64,000 nucleotides of DNA, from positions 1 through 64,000 of the forward strand of contig NZ_BAFV01000056.1 of NCBI RefSeq assembly GCF_000308515.1, in the 5' to 3' direction. The position numbers were made by a program, and so were the translations under genes. Numbering within the stretch: the first letter of the stretch is position 1; each line of letters opens with the position of its first letter. Below the pieces are notes generated by a model, which did no database searches, was not told where the DNA came from, and worked only from the letters and a program-made list of their open reading frames with translations. Below, piece after piece: positions 55,246 to 63,306 of this stretch. Source of the stretch: Nocardia carnea NBRC 14403 (lineage in GTDB: Bacteria; Actinomycetota; Actinomycetes; Mycobacteriales; Mycobacteriaceae).

Positions 55246-55881
55246 TCACCGTGCGGGGATTTCCGCTGCCGGCCGCCCGGCGAGCACCGCGGCGACATAG
55301 GGGCCGAAGATGCGGCCGAGTTCGGCCGGTACGTCGTGTTGTGGCCCGGGCGGGGTGGGGATATAGCTGATCGCCAGCCGGACCAGGGCGTGAGCGAAGG
55401 TCTCGGCCTGCCCCCGGGTAAAGGCCACCCAGCTGCGTTGCATGACGCCGATGAGCCGCTCGGTGGCGTGCTCGATCAGCGGACCGGCATCAAGGGTGAT
55501 GAGGCGTAGCAGATCGAGTTTGACCTCGCCGAGCACCAGCGATTGCACCAGTGGATCCTGGGCGGCATCGCGGAAATAGCCGGCGATACCGTCGCGGACC
55601 GAGGCGTCGGCGTCACCGATATTGGCGGCCAGCGCCGTCTCCACATGATCGACGAGATCGTCGGCCAAACGGATGGCATAGGCCTCGGCCAGACCCTGAC
55701 GTGAACCGAATTCGTTGTAGAGGGTCTGGCGGCTGACCCCGGCGCCGACCGCCACCTCGGTCAGTGTGATCTTGGACCAGTCCCGTTGCCCGAGAAGGTC
55801 ACGCATCGCGTCCAGGATGGCTGTGCGCAGCAACTCACGCGCAGACCCCTGGATGAAATTCCGGGATCCGGTGCTCGGCAT
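55246..55881 (-). CDS. TetR family regulator of alkane oxidation (AlkX/Rv3249c-like)
   Basis: A 211-residue TetR repressor. The helix-turn-helix is TLTEVAVGAGVSRQTLYNEF; the ligand domain has the long helices starting LAEAYAIRLADDLV. TetR proteins beside alkB respond to fatty acids and repress the alkane genes; that is inference here. ATG 55881 is the start. A CGAACGA/TCGTTCG dyad lies upstream, suited for self-repression. Its stop is 215 bases before the alkB start, room for a separate alkB promoter. Confidence 0.9.
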   Translation of the reverse strand: MPSTGSRNFIQGSARELLRTAILDAMRDLLGQRDWSKITLTEVAVGAGVSRQTLYNEFGSRQGLAEAYAIRLADDLVDHVETALAANIGDADASVRDGIAGYFRDAAQDPLVQSLVLGEVKLDLLRLITLDAGPLIEHATERLIGVMQRSWVAFTRGQAETFAHALVRLAISYIPTPPGPQHDVPAELGRIFGPYVAAVLAGRPAAEIPAR

Positions 55882-55897
55882 GGCAGCGACACTGGCA

Positions 55898-55935
55898 CGA
55901 ACGACCTGTTCGAGTCAAAGTTTCAAGTTCGTTCG
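55898..55935. promoter_or_regulatory. Inverted repeat upstream of the TetR gene (candidate operator)
   Basis: CGAACGA (55898-55904) and TCGTTCG (55929-55935) are perfect 7-base arms separated by 24 bases. The dyad lies 17 bases before the TetR ATG and 41 bases after the Nudix gene end. Confidence 0.5.
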
Positions 55936-55975
55936 ACCGGTCACCGCCATACCGGGTCCGGGTAGACCGCCGGAA

Positions 55976-56497
55976 TCACGGTAAGAGCACGACGTCGGCG
56001 TCCGGCGGCAAGGCGTCCACCGGCCACCACTGCAGATCCGTGGATTCGGCACTGCGCACCGGTACCGCCCCGGCCGGGGCGGTGATCCGGAACAGCAGAT
56101 CCAGATGCCGCGTCGGGACCCCGAGCGAACAGGTGATCGGATGCGCCTGGGCCGCATAGAGTTCCGGTTCGAGATACAACCCGTCGATACCGGATTCCTC
56201 GGTGGCCTCGCGCAGCGCGGCCCCAGCTACCGTCTCATCGCTCTCCTCGCAGTGCCCGCCGAGCTGGATCCAGCGTCCGACCCGCGGATGCAGAGTCAGC
56301 AGAACTTCCCGGCCGTCGTGCGAGAAAACCACGGCCGACGCGGTGATATGACCGGGCGCGTGTTCACGCAGGCATCCGCGCGGCGCCGACCCGAGAAACG
56401 CCAGCATCGCCTCACGCAGTGAGGCCTCGGTACCGCCGGCCGGTTTCCAGGTGGTCAGCAGTTCGATGGCCGAGGTGTGCAGCGATTCGGCGCTCAC
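55976..56497 (-). CDS. Nudix hydrolase coupled to fbiB
   Basis: A 173-residue Nudix enzyme. The Nudix box is complete: GHCEESDETVAGAALREATE-ESG gives G-x5-E-x7-R-E-x2-E-E-x-G with all metal-binding Glu residues. The substrate is some nucleoside diphosphate-X or related pyrophosphate; sequence does not identify it. The GTG at 56497 overlaps the fbiB stop by four bases (GTGA), so the gene is translationally coupled to F420 biosynthesis genes. A direct F420 role is inference. Confidence 0.9.
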   Translation of the reverse strand: MSAESLHTSAIELLTTWKPAGGTEASLREAMLAFLGSAPRGCLREHAPGHITASAVVFSHDGREVLLTLHPRVGRWIQLGGHCEESDETVAGAALREATEESGIDGLYLEPELYAAQAHPITCSLGVPTRHLDLLFRITAPAGAVPVRSAESTDLQWWPVDALPPDADVVLLP

Positions 56498-57861
56498 CGT
56501 TCCACCAGCCCCACCGCCGGGTCACGCGGGTCACGCGGCGCGAGCTCCTCGGTGGGGTGGCCGACGGCGATGGCGCCCAGCGGGTTCCAGTCGTCGTCGA
56601 GGTCCAGGACCGTACGGGTGATCTCCGGCGCGAAGATGGTCGAACCGATCCAGCAGCTCCCCAGCCCCTCGGTGGCCAGCGCAACCAGCAACCCCTGCAC
56701 CGCGGCACCCACCGCGACGGTGAACATGGTCCGTTCCGCGGCGCGACGGCGATCGTCGGGATAGTCGTGGGCACCGTCGGGCACGCAGAACGGGATGATC
56801 ACCTCCGGGGCGTCGAAGAGTATGCGCCCGCGGTTCACCCGGCGCTCCACTCGTTCGGCATCCAGGCCGTCGGCCAGGAGATCGGCTCGCCACTTCTCCG
56901 CCATGGCGGTGAGCAGTCGCTCGCGCCGGGCCCGGTCGCGTAGCCAGACGAACCGCACGGGCCGGGTGTGATGTGGCGCGGGAGCAGTCAACGCGACCGC
57001 GGTCGCCGACCGGATCTTCTCCGGGTCCACCGGGTCGGCGGTGAAACTGCGCACCGAGCGCCGTAGCAGCACCGCCTCTTCCCGCCCGCGTTGCAGGGCC
57101 TCGGCCGTACCGAGCCAGAACAGATCGTCGGTTCCCGCACGAACGAGGTCGGTCGCGGTCGAACCGTCGTCGGTGAGCGTGAGACCACGGACCACCGCCA
57201 CGGGCACCGCGCCCAGTTTGCCTTTCACCAGATCGGCGGCCGCGGCGAGTTCGTCGGCGATCGCGACCTGGGTGACCTGCAGTTCGTTGCCCTGGCCGTC
57301 CACGGTGCCCGAATAGTCGTGCAGTACACGTAGTCCCGCGGAGCCGATCGCGACATCGGTCTGGCCGTTGCGCCAGGCGCGCCCCATCGTGTCGGTGACC
57401 ACCACCGCCACGTTCACACCGAGCCGGGTCGCCAGCGCCGAACGCAACCCTTTCGCGCTGCCGTCGGGATCGGCGGGGAGCAGGACGAGTTCGCCGCGTT
57501 CGACATTGGACCCGTCCACCCCGGAGGCCGCCTGCACGATGCCGAGCCGGTTCTCGGTGATCAGGGTGCGGCCGCGGCGGGCCACGAGCCGTACCGATTC
57601 CTGCTCCACCAGCCGCCGCCGTGCCGCATCGCGCTCCTCCGGATCGGTTGGCGCGGTGACGATCCGCCCCTCCGCCTTGGCGACGATCTTGCTGGTGACC
57701 ACCAGAACATCGCCGTCGGCGAGCCACGGAGCGCAGGTGGCGATATGTTCGGCGAGGTCGTCACCGGGCCGGAATTCCGGTAATCCGGTGATCGGGAGAA
57801 TACGTAATTCCGTGGCGGCATGATCGGCAATTACCTCGGCGAACGACTCGGCACCGGTCAC
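56494..57861 (-). CDS. fbiB: Bifunctional F420:gamma-glutamyl ligase / FMN-dependent reductase FbiB
   Basis: Adds glutamates to F420-0 and, through its C-terminal domain, reduces dehydro-F420-0; 455 residues. The N-terminal CofE-like domain shows DVLVVTSKIVAKAEGR, VTDTMGRAWRNGQTDVAIG and the LPADPDGSAKGLR segment. The C-terminal nitroreductase domain (from about residue 260) has LLRRSVRSFTADPVDPEK, TEGLGSCWIGSTIFAPE and VGHPTEE. GTG 57861 follows GGGAG at 7 bases and overlaps the fbiA stop (GTGA); the frame to 58341 runs across fbiA and is a shadow. Confidence 0.96.
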   Translation of the reverse strand: MTGAESFAEVIADHAATELRILPITGLPEFRPGDDLAEHIATCAPWLADGDVLVVTSKIVAKAEGRIVTAPTDPEERDAARRRLVEQESVRLVARRGRTLITENRLGIVQAASGVDGSNVERGELVLLPADPDGSAKGLRSALATRLGVNVAVVVTDTMGRAWRNGQTDVAIGSAGLRVLHDYSGTVDGQGNELQVTQVAIADELAAAADLVKGKLGAVPVAVVRGLTLTDDGSTATDLVRAGTDDLFWLGTAEALQRGREEAVLLRRSVRSFTADPVDPEKIRSATAVALTAPAPHHTRPVRFVWLRDRARRERLLTAMAEKWRADLLADGLDAERVERRVNRGRILFDAPEVIIPFCVPDGAHDYPDDRRRAAERTMFTVAVGAAVQGLLVALATEGLGSCWIGSTIFAPEITRTVLDLDDDWNPLGAIAVGHPTEELAPRDPRDPAVGLVER

Positions 57862-58856
57862 GGTTTCACTCCCGCCAGATCGAGGGCCACACGCACCATT
57901 TCGGCGGTGGCCTGCGGATCGGTCATCAACAGCGGCACGCTGCGCACCTGCACCCCGGGGACGTCGGCGGTATCGGTAGTGTGGACCAGCCAGCCGTCGA
58001 GAATGCCGGTGGCCGAACGTGATCCGTAGTGGCGGCCGACCGCCTCCGCGGAGGTCTCCACACCGATCACCGACAGGCATTCGTCGGCCATACCGCGTAG
58101 CGGCTTCCCGTCGATCACCGGCGATACGCCGATCACCGGCGCCGCGGTGGTCCGCAACGCGCCCCGAATTCCGGGCACCGAGAGGATGGAGCCCACGCTC
58201 ACAACAGGGTTCGAGGGAGCCAGTAATACGATATCCGCATCGGCTATGAGTTCGATCACATTCGGCGCCGGTTTGGCTTCCTCGGCCCCGATTGTGGCGA
58301 ATCCATGAGTTCGAACGTCGGCCCGGTACCGAACCCACCACTCCTGGAAATGGATCGCGCGGCGTTCGCTGGGACTCTCCGGGTCGCTGATAACAACATG
58401 CGTTTCACAGCGATCGTCGGTTGCCGGGATGAGTTCGACACCCGGTTGCCATCGATTGCACAGCGCCTCGGTAACCGCCGAGAGCGGATAGCCGGCGCGC
58501 AACATTTCCGTGCGAACCAGATGCGTGGCGATATCCCGATCCCCCAGCCCGAACCAGTCCGGCTGAGCCTGGTATTTCGCCAACTCTTCCTTCGCGTGCC
58601 AGGTTTCCCCCACCCGGCCCCAACCGCGCTCGGTATCTATTCCACCGCCGAGGGTATACATGCAGGTATCGAGGTCGGGGCAGATTCTCAGCCCGTGCAT
58701 CCAGACGTCATCGCCCACATTGACGATGGCCGAAACCTTCGCTTCGGGCAGCAGCTCCCGCACGCCCTGCAGGAACCGCGCGCCACCGACTCCGCCGACC
58801 AGGACGACGATACGGGGACCATTGGCAGGCCCGATGTCCGCTTGTTGTGAAGTCAC
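57858..58856 (-). CDS. fbiA: Phosphoenolpyruvyl transferase FbiA (F420 biosynthesis)
   Basis: Joins enolpyruvyl-diphospho-5'-guanosine with the deazaflavin Fo to give dehydro-F420-0; 332 residues. Family landmarks: VLVGGVGGARFLQGV (GTP-type loop), VNVGDDVWMHGLRICPDLDT, TLGGGIDTERGWG, GLGDRDIATHLVRTEML and LAPSNPVVSVGSILSV. The GTG at 58856 is preceded by TAGGGT eight bases upstream, indicating leaderless transcription. It leads a coupled operon fbiA-fbiB-Nudix, divergent from whiB2. Confidence 0.96.
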   Translation of the reverse strand: MTSQQADIGPANGPRIVVLVGGVGGARFLQGVRELLPEAKVSAIVNVGDDVWMHGLRICPDLDTCMYTLGGGIDTERGWGRVGETWHAKEELAKYQAQPDWFGLGDRDIATHLVRTEMLRAGYPLSAVTEALCNRWQPGVELIPATDDRCETHVVISDPESPSERRAIHFQEWWVRYRADVRTHGFATIGAEEAKPAPNVIELIADADIVLLAPSNPVVSVGSILSVPGIRGALRTTAAPVIGVSPVIDGKPLRGMADECLSVIGVETSAEAVGRHYGSRSATGILDGWLVHTTDTADVPGVQVRSVPLLMTDPQATAEMVRVALDLAGVKP

Positions 58857-58864
58857 ATCTGTAC

Positions 58865-58870
58865 ACCCTA
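58865..58870 (-). promoter_or_regulatory. -10 element TAGGGT of the fbiA operon
   Basis: On the minus strand TAGGGT ends 8 bases before the fbiA GTG; there is no Shine-Dalgarno between them. This indicates a leaderless message for fbiA-fbiB-Nudix. Confidence 0.55.
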
Positions 58871-58982
58871 TGCGGCGCGGGAAATAGTGCGTCTTCCGCT
58901 ATATTTGCCGGTCATTTGCTATTCGGGTCACAAGATCGACTCGGAATGCCGCGCGGGATAGTAACGGAATAGTGACGGTGGC

Positions 58983-59012
58983 TTGACCATCGCACCCGGC
59001 GGCGTGTCTAAT
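58983..59012 (+). promoter_or_regulatory. Candidate housekeeping promoter of whiB2
   Basis: TTGACC (58983-58988) and TCTAAT (59007-59012) are separated by 18 bases, close to the sigma-A consensus. The implied transcript has a ~180-base leader before whiB2. The rest of the 344-base gap between fbiA and whiB2 shows no gene. Confidence 0.5.
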
Positions 59013-59200
59013 CACAGACATGTCATTCCGGACGGCGCTGGAAGTTCAAGGCGCGAACGGAAACTCGAACAGATGTTCGAATTGGAATGACGAGCTCGGG
59101 GAAGTCCGCGAGACAACATCGCGGAGTTAGGCCGTCGATATGCGTGTGGATCGACGGAAAGAAATCATTCTGCGCTAACACACAGTGAGGAGGCGGAGCG

Positions 59201-59602
59201 ATGGCCGAAGAACTGGCCCCGGCCGGCATTCCGGTGGGTGTATCGCGAACCGATTCCACAGCAGGCGCAGCACGTGGCGTCGCTGCTGACAACGGCTGGA
59301 CCGATCGCGATCGGAGTGAGCGAGAATCGACACCCCGGCTCAGCCTTATCGTGACCGGTTTCGACGAGATGTTCGACTCCATCGAGGAACAGTGGCAGGA
59401 ACGCGCATTATGCGCGGAAACCGATCCGGAAGCGTTCTTCCCGGAGAAGGGCGGATCGACGCGCGAGGCCAAACGCATCTGCATGGGATGCGAGGTCCGC
59501 GACGAATGCCTGGAATACGCGCTCGCACACGATGAACGGTTCGGAATCTGGGGCGGCCTGTCGGAGCGGGAGCGCCGGCGCCTCAAGCGCGGTATCGGCT
59601 GA
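59201..59602 (+). CDS. whiB2: Transcriptional regulator WhiB2 (WhmD)
   Basis: A 133-residue iron-sulfur regulator needed for septation in mycobacteria. The cluster cysteines are in RALCAETDPEAFFP and RICMGCEVRDECLEY (C-xn-C-x2-C-x5-C); GIWGG and the basic RERRRLKRG tail follow. The N-terminal ~65 residues are a disordered extension absent from WhiB1. The ATG 59201 follows GAGGAGG. Position beside fbiA and the zincin-like gene matches Rv3260c and its neighbours. A sigma-A-type promoter candidate lies about 190 bases upstream. Confidence 0.95.
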   Translation: MAEELAPAGIPVGVSRTDSTAGAARGVAADNGWTDRDRSERESTPRLSLIVTGFDEMFDSIEEQWQERALCAETDPEAFFPEKGGSTREAKRICMGCEVRDECLEYALAHDERFGIWGGLSERERRRLKRGIG

Positions 59603-59686
59603 CGACACCGCTCGCGTCGGTGCGCCCCGGAGCAGGTAGCCGGGGCGGGCCGTCGCGGTCGGCGATCGGTGACTAACGTTCGAGTC

Positions 59687-60166
59687 ATGGCACGTTCCCG
59701 CAATCGCAGACCCCCGACCGCCCGGTCGGTGAGCCGCCGCGGTCGCGGCGTGCGCGGACCCATGCTTCCTCCCACGGTCCCCGCCTGGCGCACTCGCGGC
59801 CAGAAATTCGACCGGCTCGTGCTCGAGGCGTTCGCGCCCCTGGACACCCGCTGGCACGACCGCCTCACCAAATTGGACATCGCCGTCGACGATGTCCCGA
59901 AAATCCGTCCACTACACCCGGATTCGGTCACCTGGCCGGACGAGGTGGTCGCCGACGGCCCGGTCCCGCTGTCGCGGCTCATCCCCGCCGGAGTCGACCG
60001 GCACGGCACCCCCATCCGCGCACGTGTCGTACTGTTCCGCAAACCGCTGGAATTACGCGCGGGCGATCCGGAGGATCTGGTGGACCTGCTGCGCGAAGTA
60101 TTGGTCCAGCAGATCGCGACCTACCTCGGCGTCGACCCGGACGTCATCGACCCCGAACCGGAATAG
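59687..60166 (+). CDS. Zincin-fold 'metallopeptidase family' protein without the metal motif (Rv3259-like)
   Basis: A 159-residue protein of the PF06262-type zincin family. The fold landmarks are FDRLVLEAFAPLDTRWHDRL, LDIAVDDVP, RARVVLFRKPLELRA and the final helix. Where active relatives have HExxH, this one has QQIAT (in EVLVQQIATYLGVDP), so zinc binding and peptidase activity are unlikely. The N-terminus is Arg-rich (MARSRNRRPP). ATG 59687 has TAACGT ending 7 bases before it and no Shine-Dalgarno; GTG 59669 is the alternative. It may be a structural or regulatory protein. Confidence 0.85.
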   Translation: MARSRNRRPPTARSVSRRGRGVRGPMLPPTVPAWRTRGQKFDRLVLEAFAPLDTRWHDRLTKLDIAVDDVPKIRPLHPDSVTWPDEVVADGPVPLSRLIPAGVDRHGTPIRARVVLFRKPLELRAGDPEDLVDLLREVLVQQIATYLGVDPDVIDPEPE

Positions 60167-60352
60167 CCGGCGTAGATCTGCCACCCGACAAAGTTCTGCA
60201 ACCGCGAAGACACCCGCTCGACGTGGCAGCAGCGGACCGAAACCACCGGCCCGAACGACGGGCACCACGATCACAGGACAATCTCGCCCCGACCGCCCCC
60301 GCAGCAATTGCCCCAAGTTATCTGCCCACCCCCGAACCATGGGTGGGGCCCG

Positions 60353-60414
60353 CCCGGTTCTGGAGCGACGGAGCGGGGGAGCGAAGCGGAGGAGCGGAGG
60401 AGTGAAGAACCGGG
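60353..60414. repeat. Hairpin built of GGAGCG/GGAGGAGCG repeats
   Basis: GCCCGGTTCT (60353-60362) pairs with AGAACCGGGC (60405-60414). The loop consists of short purine repeats of the GGAGCGACGGAGC and GGAGGAGCGGAGGAG types. Outside, TGGGGCCC and GGGCCCCA extend the pairing imperfectly. It is intergenic, downstream of the zincin-like gene. Confidence 0.6.
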
Positions 60415-60437
60415 CCCAACAGGGCCCCACCCCTCGA

Positions 60438-60760
60438 GACGCGGAGCGTCTCCAAAATTACAGCCCGCCCCTTCACCAAGGGTCGACCCCGTCGGCACGG
60501 CAACCCCACACCCACCCCCGCGCCGCAACCCGCTCCGAAATCACACCCCACCCCTCCACCGAAGGTCCGCCCAACAGCAGGCCAAGCCCGACTTCCTCGC
60601 ACAGCAGCGGATTGTCGGTCCATGCCTTGTTCTTCCAGATCTCCACATCCTGCTCGAAACCGGGTTTCACCCAGTCACCGAGCGCTACGGCCGTGCGCAT
60701 CGCCACCCCACCCCCACGCCGCAGCGCGCTCCGAGAATCACACCCCGCCCCTTCACGAAT
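60438..60760 (+). repeat. Three diverged direct repeats in the 60.2-60.9 kb gap
   Basis: Units at 60438-60480, 60521-60564 and 60717-60760 share the layout CGCCGCA(A/G)C..GCTCCGA-AATCACACCCC(A/G)CCCCT-CAC. The last two match at about 36 of 45 positions. They also share a C-rich CCCACCCCC lead-in. The whole gap 60167-60875 contains no intact gene. Confidence 0.6.
60593..60700 (-). pseudogene. Fragment of a KshA-like Rieske oxygenase C-terminus
   Basis: On the minus strand about 35 residues read MRTAVALGDWVKPGFEQDVE and then IWKNKAWTDNPLLCEE. This resembles the conserved near-C-terminal segment of 3-ketosteroid 9-alpha-hydroxylase oxygenases (QDVEIW-NK--DNPLL-EEDGP). The similarity stops at a valine-glycine where DGP is expected, and neither the Rieske nor the mononuclear-iron domain is present. 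It is flanked on both sides by copies of the same direct repeat. The family comparison is from memory. Confidence 0.55.
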
Positions 60761-60875
60761 AGCCCACCCCGACACCAGGGCCGACAGCGCTCCGATTCCG
60801 CGGCACCGGAGGCGACGCCGAAATCACAGCGTGTCTGCCCCACCTGTGTCCGTGTTGCGGGTTACTCTCATCGAC

Positions 60876-61259
60876 GTGATCTCCATGCGTCGTTGCTGCC
60901 GACCCGGCTGCAAGAATCCGGCCGTCGCGACGCTGACCTATGTTTATTCGGATTCCACCGCGGTGGTGGGTCCGCTGGCGACGGTGGCCGAACCCCATTC
61001 CTGGGACCTCTGCGGAACACATGCCTCCCGGATCACCGCCCCCAAGGGCTGGGATATGGTCCGGCACGAAGGCGGTTTCGCCACAAGCCCCGATGACGAC
61101 GACCTCACGGCGCTGGCCGAGGCCGTCCGCGAAGCGGGGCTGCGCCGCCGTCCGCCCGAACCGGAGCAGCGCGGCTACCGCGAGCACACGCCTCCCCCGC
61201 GTCCCACCCGCACGGGACGCCGTGGACATCTGCGGGTCCTTCCCGACCCACCGAGCTGA
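60876..61259 (+). CDS. DUF3499 protein (Rv3258c-like)
   Basis: A 127-residue conserved protein of unknown function. Near the N-terminus the cysteines and the later Cys/His in RRCCRPGC and SWDLCGTHASRI form a probable zinc site; the segment TLTYVYSDSTAVVGPLAT is diagnostic. The C-terminal third is Arg/Pro-rich and variable. GTG 60876 gives the same distance to RRCC as the M. tuberculosis protein; ATG 60885 is the alternative. TACTCT ends 7 bases before the GTG, so the message is likely leaderless. It precedes pmmA, as in mycobacteria. Confidence 0.88.
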   Translation: MISMRRCCRPGCKNPAVATLTYVYSDSTAVVGPLATVAEPHSWDLCGTHASRITAPKGWDMVRHEGGFATSPDDDDLTALAEAVREAGLRRRPPEPEQRGYREHTPPPRPTRTGRRGHLRVLPDPPS

Positions 61260-61812
61260 TATCCCGCCGCGCTGATCTCTACCGCACCTCGCCCACTGGT
61301 CGACTGTGCTCGTTCACCCGGCGAATTCCACCCCCGGCCGTCGGCGACCACCTCCACAGAGTGGCCCGCCCACATCGACTTCCCCGCGATCGCGCCGGAA
61401 TACTGACGCCCCGTTCCACGGACCCATGAATCCTGGGCCGGACCTGCGCGGCGGCAGCCCCGTGTTCAGCAGGACACCTGCGTAATTCGCCCGACATACG
61501 GGCCGAACCGGTGCAAGCCGGTCCGCGAGGTCGCCGGCGCAGCATCGAAAGCACTGGTATCCGAACCGGCGCAACCAGCGGCGGCGCTGATCGACATCAA
61601 TAGTCGGCAGGCAGGACCTGCCAACGGCTCGACGCGTCCGGCGGCGGAGCCGAGTCGTGCGGCCCGGCTCCGGGAGCGGGTCTCGGTATCGCTGCTCAGC
61701 TCGAGCCGGCCAGGTGGCCGTCGGCCACGGGCTGTCCCGGGATCGACAGGGGTGGGACCGGAGGCACTGCCATGAATACGGCGCTCGAGAGGCACCTACT
61801 AGGGTGGTCCCC
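61260..61812. other. 553-base gap between DUF3499 and pmmA
   Basis: Several frames are open on the minus strand, but none gives a recognisable domain, signal peptide or Shine-Dalgarno. The only feature I can support is a probable -10 element, TAGGGT at 61800-61805, ending 7 bases before the pmmA ATG. Confidence 0.4.
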
Positions 61813-63189
61813 ATGACAGTCGCCCGCCCTGCCGAGTCCGTGAACGCGGTGATCAAGGCCTACGACATCCGCGGCGTCGTCGGGGAACAACTCGATGCCG
61901 ATTTCGTCCGGGATACCGGCTCCGCGTTCGCTCGGCTCATGCGGGCCGAAGACGCGCGGCGCATCGTGATCGGTCACGATATGCGCGCTTCGTCTCCGGA
62001 GCTGGTGGATGCGTTCGCCGCGGGCGTGCTGGCACAGGGGCTGGACGTGGTGCGGATCGGTTCGGCGTCCACCGACCAGCTGTATTTCGCCTCGGGCACA
62101 CTCGACTGCCCGGGCGCCATGTTCACCGCCAGCCACAATCCGGCCCGCTACAACGGCATCAAATTGTGCCGGGCGCGGGCGCTGCCGGTCGGTCAGGACA
62201 CCGGTCTCGCCACCATCGCCGAGGAACTCGTCACCGGTGTTCCGGGCTACGACGGCGCACCGGGCACCACCACGGAAACCGATCTGCTCGGCGATTACGC
62301 GGTGTTCCTGCGCGATCTGGTGGCGCTCGACGGTATCCGGCCACTGACGGTCGCGGTGGATGCCGGTAACGGAATGGGCGGGCATACCGTTCCCGCCGTT
62401 CTCGGCGCCCTGCCGCAGGTGACGATCGTGCCGCTGTACTTCGAGCTGGACGGGTCGTTCCCCAACCACGAGGCCAACCCGCTGGATCCGGCGAACCTGG
62501 TGGATCTGCAGAAACTGGTCCGGGAGTCGGGGGCCGATATCGGGCTGGCGTTCGACGGTGACGCCGACCGTTGTTTCGTCGTGGACGAGCAGGGTGATCC
62601 GGTCTCGCCGTCCGCGATCACGGCGCTGGTCGCCGAGCGTGAACTCGCCAAGGAGCCCGGGGCCACGATCATCCACAATCTGATCACGTCACGGTCGGTA
62701 CCGGAGCTGGTGACCGAACTGGGCGGCAGCCCGGTGCGCTCGCGGGTCGGGCATTCGTTCATCAAACAGCTCATGGCGAGTACGGGTGCGGTTTTCGGCG
62801 GAGAGCATTCCGCGCACTACTACTTCCGGGATTTCTGGGGCGCCGATTCCGGCATGCTGGCCGCATTGCATGTACTGGCCGCCCTCGGTGAGGACAAACG
62901 GCCCGTTTCGGAACTGATGGCCTCCTACACGGGGTACGCCGCCTCGGGTGAGATCAATTCGACCGTCGCCGACGCCGCCGAACGCACCGGCGCGGTACTC
63001 GACGCTTTCGCCGGCCGGGCGGTGGCGGTGGACCGCCTCGACGGCGTAACGGTGCAACTCCCCGAGGACGCCTGGTTCAACCTGCGTGCCTCCAATACCG
63101 AACCGCTACTGCGGCTCAACGTCGAAGCGCGCTGTCCGGAGGAAGTAGACGCACTCGTGACCGAGATTCTGCGCATCGTCCGCGCCTGA
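61813..63189 (+). CDS. manB: Phosphomannomutase/phosphoglucomutase (PmmA/ManB, Rv3257c-like)
   Basis: Interconverts mannose-6-phosphate and mannose-1-phosphate for GDP-mannose, needed for phosphatidylinositol mannosides and lipoarabinomannan; 458 residues. The phosphoserine loop is FTASHNPARYNGIK, the Mg loop is AFDGDADRCF, the sugar-binding loop is GGEHSAHYYF and the phosphate-binding loop is RASNTEPLLRLNVEA. ATG 61813 has TAGGGT ending 7 bases upstream and no Shine-Dalgarno. It is followed 117 bases later by the SIS-domain gene, as in M. tuberculosis. Confidence 0.95.
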   Translation: MTVARPAESVNAVIKAYDIRGVVGEQLDADFVRDTGSAFARLMRAEDARRIVIGHDMRASSPELVDAFAAGVLAQGLDVVRIGSASTDQLYFASGTLDCPGAMFTASHNPARYNGIKLCRARALPVGQDTGLATIAEELVTGVPGYDGAPGTTTETDLLGDYAVFLRDLVALDGIRPLTVAVDAGNGMGGHTVPAVLGALPQVTIVPLYFELDGSFPNHEANPLDPANLVDLQKLVRESGADIGLAFDGDADRCFVVDEQGDPVSPSAITALVAERELAKEPGATIIHNLITSRSVPELVTELGGSPVRSRVGHSFIKQLMASTGAVFGGEHSAHYYFRDFWGADSGMLAALHVLAALGEDKRPVSELMASYTGYAASGEINSTVADAAERTGAVLDAFAGRAVAVDRLDGVTVQLPEDAWFNLRASNTEPLLRLNVEARCPEEVDALVTEILRIVRA

Positions 63190-63306
63190 CTGGAATAGTG
63201 GAAATACACACCGTGGATTCGCCCGTTCCAGGCCCGGTATCCACGATCCGGGCGGTGGCGGCGGCCGAGACCGAAAACAGCGCGATGAGGGGAGGTGCCA
63301 CGCCCG

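Noticed and set aside
61314..61856. Minus-strand frame of 180 codons before pmmA
   Set aside because: It overlaps the pmmA start and promoter and its product is Arg-rich with no family features.
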